DNA of 64,000 nt from CAYPHY01 sp964410625 (lineage in GTDB: Bacteria; Chloroflexota; Anaerolineae; Promineifilales; Promineifilaceae). Shown here piece by piece: positions 41,734 to 51,040 of the stretch (within the stretch, counting starts at the first letter, position 1; each line of letters opens with the position of its first letter). The DNA lies in contig CAYPHY010000002.1 in NCBI GenBank assembly GCA_964410625.1, forward strand, positions 62,001-126,000, in the 5' to 3' direction. The notes under the pieces were generated by a model. It ran no database searches. It worked only from the letters and a program-made list of their open reading frames with translations, and was not told the DNA's origin. The position numbers and the translations under genes are program-made.

Positions 41734-43077
41734 TTACGGCCGTGCCCCCAACGTCAGCGGGATCGTCGTCTCATTGCCATCACGCAGAACGGTTAGCTGA
41801 ATAGTCTGGCCGGGAGAGGTGTTGAATACCAGGTAGGCGTTCATGTCGGCAAAGTCATTGACAGGTTGGCCGTCAACAGCGATGACCAGGTCGCCGCCCC
41901 TGCCGGTTTGCGGATTGGCTGCCCTTAATCCTGCCTCTTCGGCCGGGCTGCCCGGCGTAACAGTGACCACATATGCCCCTTGTGTCCGATCCAGCCCGTA
42001 AATGGATAGTTCGTCCAACGATACCTCGGCATCGAAAGCAGCACCCATATAGGAGTAATCATACTCTCCCCTGGCGATCAGTTCCGGCACAATGCGCTTC
42101 ACGGCGTTGACGGGAATGGAGAAGCCCACACCAGAGTTAGTTCCGGTGATCGAGGCAATGGCGGAGTTGACGCCGATCACCTGGCCGGCCATGTTAAGCA
42201 ACGGCCCGCCGGAGTTGCCGGGATTGATCGGGGCATCGGTCTGGATCACGGCCGGTAGTGAGTATCTGCTGCCAAAGCCCTGTTCTTCGCGCTGCGAAGC
42301 CAGGCTGCGGCCGAGGCCACTGATGATGCCCAACGACATCGAGCCTTGCTCCCCAAAGGGGTTGCCAATTGCCACCGCCAATTGCCCCACTTGTAGCGCA
42401 TCGGAATCGGCCAACGCCAGCGGCGTGACCCCTTCGGGCAGATCATCCACCTGTAGCACAGCGAGATCGCTATCCACATCGGTGCCGATCAGTTCGGCCG
42501 CACGCCGTTCCCCATTCGCAAAAACGACCTCATAGCTACTACCGCCATTCACGACATGATTATTGGTGACGATGTAGCCATCATCGCTATAGACAAAGCC
42601 GCTGCCTGTGCCAAGCGGCGGCACAATGATATAAACAACAGCCTGATTGACCTGCTGGTAAAGTGTGGTCAACGACGCTTCCAGATCGCTGACGCTCAAC
42701 GCGCCGGAACTGGGAACGACAACCGGAGGCGCTCCCGCACTCCCCTGTGCGGCCAAATCGGCCTGCACCTGGGCCAACACCTCTTCGGCAATGGCGGCGG
42801 TATCTACAGTGGCGACGGCCGTTTGTCCGCTGGTTGGGTTGACCACCGTCGTTTCCGTAACAGGCTCATCGCCGATTGTTGTGTTCGCTGTGGTCGGCTC
42901 AACGACGGCCGTTGGCACTTCCGTCACCTGCGCCTCGTTTTGGCCGGTGCCTTCCGCCAGGTTGGGCAAAAGGCCACAAGCGAGCAGGGTAAAGCTGACA
43001 AGCAGCAGCAAAAGCAAGCCCCAGCTTCTTGCTTGCCAGTGGTCGGGCTGCTTTGATCGCTGTGATTCATTTAACAT
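41734..43077 (-). CDS. HtrA/DegP-like serine protease with PDZ domain
   Basis: A 447-residue envelope protease. A signal segment ends in a lipobox-like TLLACG, followed by a long Thr/Val/Pro-rich linker. The trypsin-like domain has the catalytic triad in YIVTNNHVV (His), DVDSDLAVLQV (Asp) and INPGNSGGPLLN (Ser). One C-terminal PDZ domain follows (GAYVVTVTPGSPAEEAGLRAANP, DLVIAVDGQPVNDFADM). It degrades or refolds damaged exported proteins. ATG 43077 is preceded by GGAG; an in-frame TTG at 43092 is less likely. Lies downstream, on the same strand, of a histidine kinase/response regulator pair. Confidence 0.94.
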   Translation of the reverse strand: MLNESQRSKQPDHWQARSWGLLLLLLVSFTLLACGLLPNLAEGTGQNEAQVTEVPTAVVEPTTANTTIGDEPVTETTVVNPTSGQTAVATVDTAAIAEEVLAQVQADLAAQGSAGAPPVVVPSSGALSVSDLEASLTTLYQQVNQAVVYIIVPPLGTGSGFVYSDDGYIVTNNHVVNGGSSYEVVFANGERRAAELIGTDVDSDLAVLQVDDLPEGVTPLALADSDALQVGQLAVAIGNPFGEQGSMSLGIISGLGRSLASQREEQGFGSRYSLPAVIQTDAPINPGNSGGPLLNMAGQVIGVNSAIASITGTNSGVGFSIPVNAVKRIVPELIARGEYDYSYMGAAFDAEVSLDELSIYGLDRTQGAYVVTVTPGSPAEEAGLRAANPQTGRGGDLVIAVDGQPVNDFADMNAYLVFNTSPGQTIQLTVLRDGNETTIPLTLGARP

Positions 43078-43540
43078 TGTCCTATTCTCCAAATTCTAAT
43101 ACCGGTGACGCTGAGAGAAGGCGATAGTCCGGTCTCATTTCGCCGTTAATTGGCATTGATAAACGATATTGCCGCGATTGCCGGAACAACGGCCGCTTTG
43201 GTCGCTTTGGTAATATAAATGGCGATAACCGCTTTCAGGCTCAACATCTTACACCTCTATTACGTGAAATGGCGGACTTTGTTGCCCGCATCCGGTTGCA
43301 TCTCGCCTGTAGTCTAGGATAACAATATTTAGGCCATGTTTGTGAACTGTTAAGAAGATACAAAGAATTGGGGCAATTGCATTGGTATACAGGGTGGTTT
43401 TGAGCTGGCGCGGCAGGAGGGAGGCGAACATTACGCTACTTTAATTCTGTAAGCATCTTCTGCATGGGAAAAAAAGGACAGTCGAAGGACTGTCCTTTTT
43501 TGTCAGTTGGTTAGACTGCTTTACTCGATTCTAAAGGCCG
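43078..43540. other. Intergenic region upstream of htrA-like gene
   Basis: No coding sequence supported. It contains the intrinsic terminator at 43469-43502 and presumably the htrA promoter near 43090-43400; no clear promoter consensus was found. Confidence 0.5.
43469..43502 (-). terminator. Intrinsic terminator of the helical-repeat protein gene
   Basis: AAAAAAAGGACAGTC-GAAG-GACTGTCCTTTTTT has a 9-bp GC-containing stem with A-tract and T-tract. On the minus strand it lies 38 bp after the stop of the gene ending at 43541. It could stop transcripts from both directions. Confidence 0.9.
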
Positions 43541-44395
43541 CTATAGGCCACTACCCGTATCTGTCACAGACGGCGTCATTTCCGTATTGGGGGCCATGCT
43601 GTTGCCGAAGAAACCACGCGGGCCACCGAAGCCACGGCCGCCACCAGGGCCACCATGTCTGTGTCTGCCAAAACCGAAGCCCCGGAAGTTGAAGGACCGC
43701 TCGCTCAACTGCGCCAGCAACTGGTCGGCCTGTTCCTGAGTGATAACGCCATCAGCCAGGGCCTGAGCAACTGCCTCTTCATAAGCGGAGCGCACGGTCG
43801 CTTCCAGCGCATCGTTATCCACATACTCCTGGACGGCGCGTTGGGCGAGGGCGAAGACAGCCTGTTCTTGAGTGATCATCCCCGCCTCGACCATCGCCGC
43901 CAGTTGCGCGGCAAAGACCTCGTTATGGGCCTCTTCTAACGCTTCAACGCTGATCCCCAACGCCTCCGCCAGATAGGTATCCATCTCGCCGCTGAAGCGC
44001 CAGTGCCAGCCTCGGCCGCCAAACCCATTCGCCAGCAGCTCATCCGCTTGCTCCTGGGTCAGCTCACCATCAGCAACCGCCTGGGCAATCGCGGCCGCGC
44101 GTGCATCTTGTTTCGCCGCGTCCAACTCATCTACGGTAATGCCTAATGCTTCGGCAAGGGCTTCGCCATGGGCTTCGCTATCGCCACCACCGAAGCGGCC
44201 AAACCCGCGACGGCCGAAACCAAATCCAGGAACCATTTTATCCGTGTCCGGCGTCGTTTGCTCCGCTTCCGGTGTCGGGGCCGGGTCTTCATCGCCGGTC
44301 TGTGCCAGCGCACGGCCGATGCCGATAATGATCACCAATGCCAGCAGCCCACCCATGAGAAAGTAGGTCCAATTTTTTTGTTTTAACGTTACCAT
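43541..44395 (-). CDS. Exported helical-repeat protein (DUF2680-like repeats)
   Basis: A 284-residue protein with a signal peptide (TYFLMGGLLALVIIIGIGRALAQ) and three or more copies of a helix pair resembling LAEALGITVDELDAAKQDA and ADGELTQEQADELLANG; the later copies are EALGISVEALEEAHNE and LADGVITQEQADQLLAQ. Gly/Phe/Arg/His-rich stretches (GFGRRGFGRFGGG, GRHRHGGPGGGRGFGG) flank the repeats. Such repeats are known from secreted proteins of unknown function. The start ATG 44395 has an AAGGAG site; the frame opens further upstream without one. Neighbours are HtrA and a two-component system, compatible with an envelope role. Confidence 0.78.
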   Translation of the reverse strand: MVTLKQKNWTYFLMGGLLALVIIIGIGRALAQTGDEDPAPTPEAEQTTPDTDKMVPGFGFGRRGFGRFGGGDSEAHGEALAEALGITVDELDAAKQDARAAAIAQAVADGELTQEQADELLANGFGGRGWHWRFSGEMDTYLAEALGISVEALEEAHNEVFAAQLAAMVEAGMITQEQAVFALAQRAVQEYVDNDALEATVRSAYEEAVAQALADGVITQEQADQLLAQLSERSFNFRGFGFGRHRHGGPGGGRGFGGPRGFFGNSMAPNTEMTPSVTDTGSGL

Positions 44396-44787
44396 TTTAC
44401 TTATCTCCTTATCAATAACGAACGGGCGCATCATTGCCCTGCGTTTCTATGAAATAAGGATAGCGTGGGGATGTTCAGATGTTGTTAAGAGCTGATTGGT
44501 AACTGATGTGGATCAGTAGCCACGGATAATTAAGGCTCAATGGGGTAAATACACTGTTTCAAAAGTTTGGACAACTGTCATTCCGAGCGGAGTCTTCGGA
44601 GCGAGGAATCCCTATCCATTCGCTGGGCAACGAAATCGCAAGGGATTCCTCGCTTCGCTCGGAATGACGTTGCGCTCACTTTTGAAACAGTGTAATAAAC
44701 ACGAAACCAGAAAGGAAAATCCGTGCAAATCCGTCTAATCCGTATTTATCCGTGGTATTGTGCTACGTGGTAAAGGATAAGCTTGAT
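44396..44787. other. Intergenic region containing a 143-bp palindromic element
   Basis: No gene seen. It carries the element at 44551-44693 and a run of AAATCCGTCTAATCCGTATTTATCCGT units (44715-44755). The promoter of the helical-repeat protein gene should lie at its left end. Confidence 0.6.
44551..44693. mobile_element. 143-bp palindromic element, MITE-like (copy 1)
   Basis: Terminal arms ACACTGTTTCAAAAGT (44551-44566) and ACTTTTGAAACAGTGT (44678-44693) are exact reverse complements. Inner arms TCATTCCGAGCGGAGTC and GCTTCGCTCGGAATGA also pair. A second copy of the same length lies inverted at 48591-48732. No coding capacity. Confidence 0.8.
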
Positions 44788-46143
44788 TTAAGCTGAAGCG
44801 GGGAGGGTGATGGTGAAGGTGGTGCCACGGCCGAGGGTGCTGTCGGCCGTGATCCGGCCGCCATGTGTCTCCACAATCGAACGGGCAATCGCCAGGCCCA
44901 GGCCAGACGCGCCGTTTTGGGCGCGAGACTTGTCCCCGCGATAGAAGCGATTAAAGATATGGGGCAGCTCTTCGGCCGCAATTCCGCTGCCGGTGTCACT
45001 AACCTTCAGCACCACATCCCCATCGTGGCGGTCGGCCGCCAGCGTAATGGCCCCGCCTGATGGTGTATGGCGCAAGGCATTGCTGACCAGATTGCCCAAC
45101 ACCTGCGCCATCCGATCCGGATCAACGTCAATTAAGGGCAGCTCGGCCGTTGGCGCGATGTGTAACGTCGTTTGCTGCTTGTTGGCCTGGATGCTGTGGG
45201 CAGCGGCCGCGCGTTCGAGCAAAGTTTGTGGCGCGATTTGCTGGCGCATCAGCGGCAGCTCTCCGGCGTCGGCCAGCGAGAGGGTGCGCAAGTCATCAAT
45301 CAGATGGTTAAGATGTTGCGCTTCATCATGCATCACGCGGTACATCTCCGGCGTACCTTGTAACTTGCCATCGCTAAGTGCTTCTGTGTAACCCATAATC
45401 ACGCTCGTTGGAGTGCGCAGGTCGTGGGCAATGTCGGCCGTCATCTGCCGGCGCAACTGGTTAGAGCGGGCCAGGTTTGCGCTCATCTGGTTGAAGGAGA
45501 CGGCCAACTCACCGATTTCATCCTGTGTGCGTACCGGCACTTCATGGCCGACATCCCCCTGGGCCACCAGACGGGTGGCCTGGGTCAATTCTCGAACGGG
45601 ATTGGCGATGGTGCGGGCAAGCAGCAGGCCAAGCAGGAGGGCGATAACAACGGCCGCCAACGCACTATAAACAACGGCTCGTCGCACACCGGCAATAAAT
45701 CGCCCTTCCGGCGAACCAGGAGGCGGGCCAAATGACCCTTCCGGCAAGAGGACACGGCCAACCACTTCCCCTTCAACCTCAATTGGCAGGGCGCGTTCTA
45801 TATCGGCGGCCGAAAGGCGTTCGCCCGTCTGATAACGGGTCCCGCCGCCAACCACCACCACATTATTGGCGTCCAATACGGTCGCCGGTAGCCAGCCATG
45901 CCGGTTATAGGGGCCGCGCCGCGGCCCGGCAACCAGGGCAGCCTGGATGCCGTCCCAATTACCATACGACTCATAGTGCTGCGCCAGCTCATCCAACAGT
46001 TGCGTCTCATAGCTATCCACGACGAAGCGATTGAATTGGCGCTGCGTCAGTTGCCCAACAAAGAAGGCCACCAGTCCGGCGCCAACGAGACCGACAATCA
46101 GAAAGGCGAGGGCGAGTTTAAGGGCTAGAGAACGCATTATCAT
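44788..46143 (-). CDS. Sensor histidine kinase (BaeS/HAMP type)
   Basis: A 451-residue membrane kinase. One transmembrane segment is near residues 8-30, a periplasmic sensor of about 110 residues follows, then a second transmembrane segment (YSALAAVVIALLLGLLLA), a HAMP domain (TIANPVRELTQATRLVAQGD), a HisKA domain with the phosphoacceptor His in MTADIAHDLRTPTSV, and a HATPase with N box NLVSNALRHT, G1 DTGSGIAAE, F box FNRFYRGD and G2 GLGLAIAR. It pairs with the response regulator encoded just upstream on the same strand. ATG 46143 or 46137 is more likely than the GTG in the repeat at 46155. Confidence 0.94.
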   Translation of the reverse strand: MIMRSLALKLALAFLIVGLVGAGLVAFFVGQLTQRQFNRFVVDSYETQLLDELAQHYESYGNWDGIQAALVAGPRRGPYNRHGWLPATVLDANNVVVVGGGTRYQTGERLSAADIERALPIEVEGEVVGRVLLPEGSFGPPPGSPEGRFIAGVRRAVVYSALAAVVIALLLGLLLARTIANPVRELTQATRLVAQGDVGHEVPVRTQDEIGELAVSFNQMSANLARSNQLRRQMTADIAHDLRTPTSVIMGYTEALSDGKLQGTPEMYRVMHDEAQHLNHLIDDLRTLSLADAGELPLMRQQIAPQTLLERAAAAHSIQANKQQTTLHIAPTAELPLIDVDPDRMAQVLGNLVSNALRHTPSGGAITLAADRHDGDVVLKVSDTGSGIAAEELPHIFNRFYRGDKSRAQNGASGLGLAIARSIVETHGGRITADSTLGRGTTFTITLPASA

Positions 46144-46150
46144 TAAAAAT

Positions 46151-46213
46151 CTCACGCAAAGTCGCCAAGATCACCAAGTATAAAACTTGGCGGCCTTGGC
46201 GACTTTGCGTGAG
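46151..46213. repeat. CTCACGCAAAGTCGCCAAG hairpin
   Basis: Left arm 46151-46179 and right arm 46185-46213 are reverse complements with a few mismatches and a 5-nt loop. It separates the response regulator stop from the kinase start. Confidence 0.9.
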
Positions 46214-46220
46214 CCATTTC

Positions 46221-46901
46221 CTAACTTGCAAAGCGATAACCGTAACCATAGACGGTTTCGATATAGCGCGGGTGGGCGGGTTCGGGTTCAACTTTGGTGC
46301 GGAGATTGCGGATATGGACGTCAATGGTACGCTCATACCCTTCAAAGGCCGTCCCTTGCAACAAGTCAAGTAAGTCCATTCGCGAAAACGCGCGGCCGGG
46401 TTCGGCCATCATCGCCGCCAACAAATCAAACTCAGAGGGGGTCAGATTGACCGTCTTGCCCTTGATCTGCACCAGACGGCCGCTGCGATCAAGCATAATA
46501 TCACCGGCGCGAAGAATCTCCGCCTGGGGTGTGGCTTTTCCGGCGCGGCGCAGCACCGCCCGAATCCGGGCCGCCAGTTCGCGCATACTAAACGGCTTCG
46601 TCACATAGTCATCCGCGCCCAATTCCAGGCCCAAGACCTTATCGCTTTCTTCCATCTTCGCGGTCAGCATGATGATCGGCGCGTTGCCCTCTTTACTATA
46701 GACGCGCATGAAGTCATAGCCACTCATCTCCGGCATCATCAAATCGAGGATGATGATATCTGGTCTTTCTTCGCGGGCGACGAAAAGCGCCTGGCGGCCG
46801 TCGGCCGCCGTAACCACACGATACCCTTCCTGTGACAAATAGCTCTTCAGCAACATCCGCAGGTTTTCGGCATCGTCAACGACTAAGACGGTTTGGGACA
46901 T
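46221..46901 (-). CDS. OmpR/PhoB-family response regulator
   Basis: A 226-residue regulator with an intact receiver (acidic pair VVDDAEN, phosphoacceptor Asp in IILDLMMPE, Thr in IIMLTAK, Lys in VTKPFS) and a winged-helix DNA-binding domain (VNLTPSEFDLLAAMMAEPGRAFSR, RTIDVHIRNLRTKVE, YIETVYGYGYRF). It forms a two-component pair with the histidine kinase. Likely targets are the downstream exported protein and HtrA genes, but no binding site was identified. Confidence 0.95.
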   Translation of the reverse strand: MSQTVLVVDDAENLRMLLKSYLSQEGYRVVTAADGRQALFVAREERPDIIILDLMMPEMSGYDFMRVYSKEGNAPIIMLTAKMEESDKVLGLELGADDYVTKPFSMRELAARIRAVLRRAGKATPQAEILRAGDIMLDRSGRLVQIKGKTVNLTPSEFDLLAAMMAEPGRAFSRMDLLDLLQGTAFEGYERTIDVHIRNLRTKVEPEPAHPRYIETVYGYGYRFAS

Positions 46902-47107
46902 GGTTAACCTCTATGACAACTTTTCGACACGCGTTTCACGAACAAGGAGGTTCAATCTTTTCAATTCTCGATACCTCATCTACCATACAAAGAATCGCGC
47001 CCGCCTGTCAACAACTTGCTGCCAGGCAGGACAGCTTGATTGTAAAAGACAAATATTGAGAAGCATTTAAGGAGTTGTTAAGAAAGTGTTTAGGAGCAGG
47101 AGAAGCT

Positions 47108-48082
<975 letters not shown>

Positions 48083-48169
48083 AGTTTGCAGCATTGGTAC
48101 TCTCAAATTAATATTAGGGCTTTATAGGTCATATGATGACAAAGCTACATTGATTTAAGAGGAGCCACC

Positions 48170-48577
48170 ATGAACCAACAGTACCACCTTTCGCACCAGG
48201 AGGCCCAGGCAGTGATCGCTGCCATTCAAACGGAATTGGAAAGGGAAGGCAAAGGGGCGGCCGTTGCCGTGGTGGACGCGCATGGGGAATTGCTCGCTTT
48301 CTTACGGACGGATGGTTGTCCTTTGTCTTCAATCAATAATGCGATCCACAAGGCGTTTACGGCCGCGCGGGAAAGACGGCCGTCATGGGAGGTTGGCCAG
48401 GCGTCGCGAGTGGAGGAGTTTCCGATCACCAACTTCGGCGACCTGCGCTATACAGGCTGGGGCGGCGGCGTGCCGATCCGCTACCAGGAGCAGGTGGTTG
48501 GCGCGGTGGGGGTCAGTGGCTTGCCGGAGGGGGAGGATATAGCGTTGGCCGAGATGGGAGCGGCCGTGTTAGGGTAG
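48170..48577 (+). CDS. GlcG/HbpS-family protein (DUF336)
   Basis: A 135-residue protein of the GlcG/HbpS fold: VAVVDAHGELLAFLRTDGC, AIHKAFTAA, the glycine-rich GGGVPIRYQEQVVGAVGVSGLPEGEDIALAE. HbpS binds haem and senses redox state in Streptomyces; GlcG is of unknown function in glycolate loci. Neither context is present here. A GAGGAGCC ribosome-binding site precedes ATG 48170. Confidence 0.9.
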   Translation: MNQQYHLSHQEAQAVIAAIQTELEREGKGAAVAVVDAHGELLAFLRTDGCPLSSINNAIHKAFTAARERRPSWEVGQASRVEEFPITNFGDLRYTGWGGGVPIRYQEQVVGAVGVSGLPEGEDIALAEMGAAVLG

Positions 48578-48590
48578 ATAGAATACGAAT

Positions 48591-48732
48591 GTCATTCCGA
48601 GCGGAGTCTTCGTAGCGAGGAATCCCCGGTACATTTCTGGTACGGAAGGCTGCAAGGAATTCTTCACAGCTTGTCCTGAACGGAGTGAATGGGTTCAGAA
48701 TGACAGTTGTTCAAACTTTTAAAGCAGTGTAC
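48591..48732. mobile_element. 142-bp palindromic element, MITE-like (copy 2)
   Basis: It begins GTCATTCCGAGCGGAGTCTT and ends GACAGTTGTTCAAACTTTTA followed by AAGCAGTGTAC; read in reverse complement, this end matches the start of the copy at 44551 (ACACTG-TTT-AAAAGTTTG-ACAACTGTCATTC). Internal sequence is diverged. Confidence 0.75.
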
Positions 48733-48763
48733 TGAACCGCATCACGGGTAAATCAATCCTTTG

Positions 48764-48797
48764 AAGGCGAAGGTTTCTATCGAACCTTCGCCTTTTT
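48764..48797 (+). terminator. Intrinsic terminator
   Basis: AAGGCGAAGGTTTC and GAACCTTCGCCTT form a stable stem followed by TTTTTT. It is the likely end of the GlcG-like transcript, downstream of the palindromic element. Confidence 0.92.
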
Positions 48798-49008
48798 TGT
48801 TTGCCATGCGCAGCTTGCCATACGCAGCATGGATGTCACTCTGAGAGGCGTTATCTCTGGGAAATCAGGTCATTCTTGCGGGTTAGGTAGGGATATACCC
48901 CATTCAGTACAGCCGCTAAATAAGTGATAATGGCATTGTTGGAGGCCACTCCCACTTCTATAAGGAGATGTTTGATTGTTAAAAGCACAAGAAAAAGGAG
49001 ACGTAACC

Positions 49009-49680
49009 ATGGTTCGTATCGTGATAGCTAATAATTCTCGCTTAGCCTGTGATTACATACGGACAGCATTAGACCAGGAAGACGGGTTTTATGTTGTTGG
49101 TTGCGCCACAACTTCAGAAGAGCTTCAATTTTTGCTCCCGTTTGGTAACATGGTGCTGCTTAGCCCGGAACTGGCCGATGACTGTGCCTTTACCGTATTA
49201 GAACAAATTCGCACCAGTCATCCTCAAATGAAAGTATTGGTAATGGGTATCGAAGATCGTGTAGAAACTATCTTACGCTATGTGGAAGCAGGCGCTTCCG
49301 GCTATGTGTTGCACAATGACTCAGTGGAAGATATGGTTGAAAAACTGAAAGCGGCCGGTGAAGCCAAAGCACTCGTTACTCCGGCGATTGCCGCGATGAT
49401 CATGGAGCGCCTTTCACAGTTAGCAAACCAAGACGCTTCCCTGGCCCAGGCCGAAGCGAAAGCCGGACAGCTCAATGAGTTGACCGAACGCGAACAGGAA
49501 GTATTAGATTTAATTAGCCTGGGATATACCAACCAGCAAATTGCGGAAGAACTGGTGATTGTTTGTGGTACAGTAAAAAATCATGTTCACAACATTCTGA
49601 AGAAACTAGAAGCCCGCAATCGTGAAGAAGCCGCATCCATTTATCGGATTCATGCCGAGACGGAGTTGGTAATGGCTTAG
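49009..49680 (+). CDS. LuxR/NarL-type regulator with degenerate receiver domain
   Basis: A 223-residue protein with receiver plus LuxR helix-turn-helix architecture. The output domain is normal (LTEREQEVLDLISLGYTNQQIAEELVI, TVKNHVHNILKKL). The receiver lacks the phosphorylation machinery: the acidic pair is Asn8-Asn9, the phosphoacceptor position is Ser52 (VLLSPELAD), the switch Thr is replaced in VLVMGIED, and the lysine is His102 (GYVLHND). It therefore probably acts without phosphorylation, by ligand, partner or constitutively. ATG 49009 follows an AAAAAGGAG site. A terminator follows, so it is a single-gene transcript. Confidence 0.9.
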   Translation: MVRIVIANNSRLACDYIRTALDQEDGFYVVGCATTSEELQFLLPFGNMVLLSPELADDCAFTVLEQIRTSHPQMKVLVMGIEDRVETILRYVEAGASGYVLHNDSVEDMVEKLKAAGEAKALVTPAIAAMIMERLSQLANQDASLAQAEAKAGQLNELTEREQEVLDLISLGYTNQQIAEELVIVCGTVKNHVHNILKKLEARNREEAASIYRIHAETELVMA

Positions 49681-49731
49681 TTTGCTTAAGCCAAGTATTA
49701 GACGTATCGGGTAGCTTGTTCCTTATCGACG

Positions 49732-49768
49732 CAAAAACCCTTCGATTAAATCGAAGGGTTTTTGCTTT
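49732..49768 (+). terminator. Intrinsic terminator after the LuxR-type gene
   Basis: CAAAAACCCTTCGATT and AATCGAAGGGTTTTTG form a long perfect stem with minimal loop, followed by CTTTTTAAT. The A- and T-tracts make it usable from both strands, serving also the minus-strand gene that ends at 49833. Confidence 0.93.
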
Positions 49769-49832
49769 TTAATTTAATCTATGCAGTTGTAACATGTGCC
49801 GGCTGTTTGCCGGAGGAGTAGCCGAGTTTCAA

Positions 49833-50297
49833 TCAACTGAGGGTTAGCGCCTGTATCGCTGCCTTAGCCAGAGAACTGTTGGAAAATAGAGCGACTCGCG
49901 GCTCGCTACCACTTCCATTACCGTGGAAGTGGCCGTTCCCGTTTACTTGCAAGCTAGCCGGTTGCTTCTTGGTCTTTACTTTGCTGGTTGAGCAATCGAT
50001 GAAAAGGTCCAAACGGCCGAATTCATCCACTATTTGCTCGACCACGGCCGCGCTATTGATCTTTCCCTGAATCGCCAGGAAACGACGCCCCTGTGCTTCG
50101 ACCTCTTCCTGAATAGCGTCGTGGCAAGGCTCATCCACACAGGCCAGGGCAATGTCTATCCCTTTTTTTGCTAAACCGCTAACCAGCGGCTGTATACTCG
50201 CTTCACGATCGCCGACCACCAGCGCAACTTTGCCCTCCAGGTCGTTCCTTTTTTCACTTTGCATGGGAACCGGTCGGTTCCCGTTTTTCGAAATCAT
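49833..50297 (-). CDS. Truncated or degenerate short-chain dehydrogenase-like protein
   Basis: A 154-residue protein whose first 105 residues look like the N-terminal half of a classical SDR: LEGKVALVVGDREASIQPLVSGLAKKGIDIALA, a DEPCHDAIQEEVEAQGRRFLAIQGKI segment and IVDEFGRLDLFIDCST. The TGxxxGIG cofactor loop is altered to GDREASIQ, and the YxxxK catalytic part is absent. The remaining 50 residues are Gly/Asn/His-rich (VNGNGHFHGNGSG). It is not a simple frameshift because the frame ends cleanly with a different C-terminus. It may be a non-catalytic descendant. A GAGGTAAAA site precedes ATG 50297. Confidence 0.72.
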   Translation of the reverse strand: MISKNGNRPVPMQSEKRNDLEGKVALVVGDREASIQPLVSGLAKKGIDIALACVDEPCHDAIQEEVEAQGRRFLAIQGKINSAAVVEQIVDEFGRLDLFIDCSTSKVKTKKQPASLQVNGNGHFHGNGSGSEPRVALFSNSSLAKAAIQALTLS

Positions 50298-50752
50298 GAT
50301 TTTTACCTCATAACTCTCACAAGAGTTTAAAAATAAGTCCTTAATTTCTTCAGAGACCGCTCCGCGGTTTAGCCTCGCGTCAAGCCCTCAAGGGTTTACT
50401 GTTAGAACACTTTCTTGATCAGTCGGATAAAAGTAAACGACCTTACCTGGTCTGCCCTCTCACCCAACCGCTAACCCTGAAACCTTAGAGTCCGGCGATC
50501 TCATCACTACCGCAAATTATGCACCCAGGGTAGGGGTTTCACCCATAGATACAGGCATATTGATCAGATACAGTTACGGTTATAGGCGATAGCCACGCTT
50601 ACAAAATATACCCCCCTCTATACCTTGATGCTGTGCCACGACACATGAGGGGGGCACCTCCTGAAACCTATAATAAAGATAGCTTTCTTACAGCCCTAAA
50701 AGCAAGGGTAGTAAGTGCTACTTACGAAACATAATGGAGGTTAAACCAAACA
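50298..50752. other. Intergenic region between divergent genes
   Basis: No gene seen. It contains the promoters of the minus-strand SDR-like gene and csbD. A TATAAT hexamer at 50669-50674 lies about 80 bp before csbD, and an inverted repeat CCCCCCTC/GAGGGGGG spans 50611-50654. No matching -35 element was found. Confidence 0.5.
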
Positions 50753-50953
50753 ATGAACCAAGATATTTTGGAAGGAAAATGGAAGCAGTTAAAAGGTAGA
50801 GTCAAGCAGACGTGGGGCAAACTCACTGAGGATGATCTTGACCGTCTTTCTGGTAACCGCGACGAACTCGTTGGGGTCGTCCAAGAAAGATACGGATGGG
50901 AGCGCGAAAAGGCGCAACAAGCGGTGGATGACTTCTTCCGCGATAATAGCTAG
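50753..50953 (+). CDS. CsbD-family small stress protein
   Basis: A 66-residue hydrophilic helical protein with the family pattern DILEGKWKQLKGRVKQTWGKLTEDD and GNRDELVGVVQERYGWEREKAQQ. In Bacillus csbD is under general stress sigma factor control; in this window that is suggestive beside the Rsb-like proteins but unproven. GGAGG lies 13 bp before ATG 50753. Confidence 0.93.
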   Translation: MNQDILEGKWKQLKGRVKQTWGKLTEDDLDRLSGNRDELVGVVQERYGWEREKAQQAVDDFFRDNS

Positions 50954-51040
50954 TGCAACAATATTTCAACTTTGACACTACTCGAGGCCCTTTCCTGAAT
51001 TTGGTATCGGGAGAGGGTCTCCTTTCGTTATATTCGCGAA

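Larger units (their letters stand above)
48578..49008. other. Intergenic region with palindromic element and terminator
   Basis: No gene seen. It holds the inverted second copy of the 143-bp element (48591-48732), an intrinsic terminator (48764-48797) and about 200 bp of leader before the LuxR-type regulator, including an AAGGAGATG at 48963 that precedes an unused frame start. Confidence 0.6.
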
